A DNA stretch of 64,000 bases, from positions 4,154,001 through 4,218,000 of the forward strand of contig NZ_PHHD01000001.1 of assembly GCF_002813445.1 (NCBI RefSeq). Reading direction: 5' to 3'. This document shows, piece after piece, positions 63,841 through 64,000 of this stretch (positions are counted from its first letter, which is position 1; every line of letters begins with the position of its first letter). The notes under the pieces are model-generated. The model worked only from the letters and a program-made list of their open reading frames with translations, was not told the origin of the DNA and ran no database searches. A program made the position numbers and the translations under genes. Source of the stretch: Pseudomonas tolaasii NCPPB 2192. Lineage in GTDB: Bacteria > Pseudomonadota > Gammaproteobacteria > Pseudomonadales > Pseudomonadaceae.

Positions 63841-64000
63841 ATGAGGAAGCCAATTTTCTTGAGTCTTCGCAATGCTCAGGTTCTTGCGATTGCGTTGAGG
63901 GCTGGGTCCATAGCAATCATTGTAAATATGGCCATGCTGGCAGTGGCTGATAAGTTTGGACTAGTCACCGCTCGAGGCGGCCTTCTCAAGTTGGCGTCGA
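63841..64000 (+). CDS. Start of a small membrane protein gene (cut by window edge)
   Basis: An open frame from ATG 63841 runs off the right edge (at least 53 residues, MRKPIFLSLRNAQVLAIALR onward). A hydrophobic stretch at about 13–38 suggests a membrane helix. AGGAAG lies just upstream. I do not recognise it. Opposite strand to the preceding phage genes. Confidence 0.5.
   Translation, partial: MRKPIFLSLRNAQVLAIALRAGSIAIIVNMAMLAVADKFGLVTARGGLLKLAS

Overview
The window is a chromosome segment from a Pseudomonas of the P. fluorescens group. The grounds are high GC, gene order matching the Pseudomonas core genome (nuo–aceA–purB–mnmA–idh/icd–clpSA–infA–aat–ftsK–lolA–rarA–serS–cysG–tus, then wrbA–ldhA–gacS and comEC–exbBD–lpxK–kdsB–murB), a fused nuoCD, monomeric Idh beside dimeric Icd, and many REP pairs of the GTGGGAGC(G/T)GGCTTGCC(C/T)GCGAT type familiar from P. 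fluorescens. Species assignment is inference.

Region by region. 1–8.1 kb: the first part of the nuo operon on the minus strand (nuoA, B, CD, E, F, G and the start of nuoH), respiratory complex I. 8.1–11.3 kb: regulatory DNA, isocitrate lyase (aceA) with a long structured leader, and a small periplasmic protein. 11.5–17 kb: GNAT/roxA, purB, hflD–mnmA and a NudJ-type Nudix gene, covering ribosome hydroxylation, purine synthesis and tRNA thiolation. 17.1–21.5 kb: the two isocitrate dehydrogenases idh and icd, divergently arranged, then cspD. 21.7–26.4 kb: clpS–clpA, infA, bpt and aat. ClpS, ClpA, Bpt and Aat together make up the N-degron pathway. 26.9–34.4 kb: ftsK, lolA, rarA, crcB, serS, cysG. 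34.5–37.9 kb: yqjG, a TrpD2/YbiB-like gene and tusDCBE. 38–46.6 kb: a mixed set of metabolic, repair and stress genes (CoA-transferase family, sprT, Yip1, ttcA, a Tag-like glycosylase, wrbA, arsC, a TlpA-like lipoprotein, a META lipoprotein, ldhA). 46.7–51.8 kb: gacS and a divergent OmpR-type two-component pair. 51.8–60 kb: a DUF2062 gene, comEC and the envelope cluster exbB–exbD–lpxK–ycaR–kdsB–ptp–murB, then a YccA-type membrane protein. 60.1–64 kb: tRNA-Ser(UGA) with a tyrosine integrase pointing at it, then small phage genes. This is the left end of a prophage or integrative element that continues past the window.

The central-carbon genes form a theme. Isocitrate lyase and two isocitrate dehydrogenases compete at the isocitrate branch point within about 13 kb. 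Their upstream regions carry the most striking unannotated DNA here: an 8+8 bp inverted repeat just above a well-formed sigma70 promoter for aceA, a roughly 370-nt folded aceA leader, and an 8+8 bp palindrome overlapping a putative -10 of idh.

Nearly all of the window is ordinary core genome. The accessory part is the element after 60.2 kb, where an AT-rich membrane-protein gene on the opposite strand to its phage neighbours is the best candidate for undescribed cargo. Ten REP doublets fill intergenic spaces and come in two opposite topologies. I did not find a clearly novel multi-gene system.
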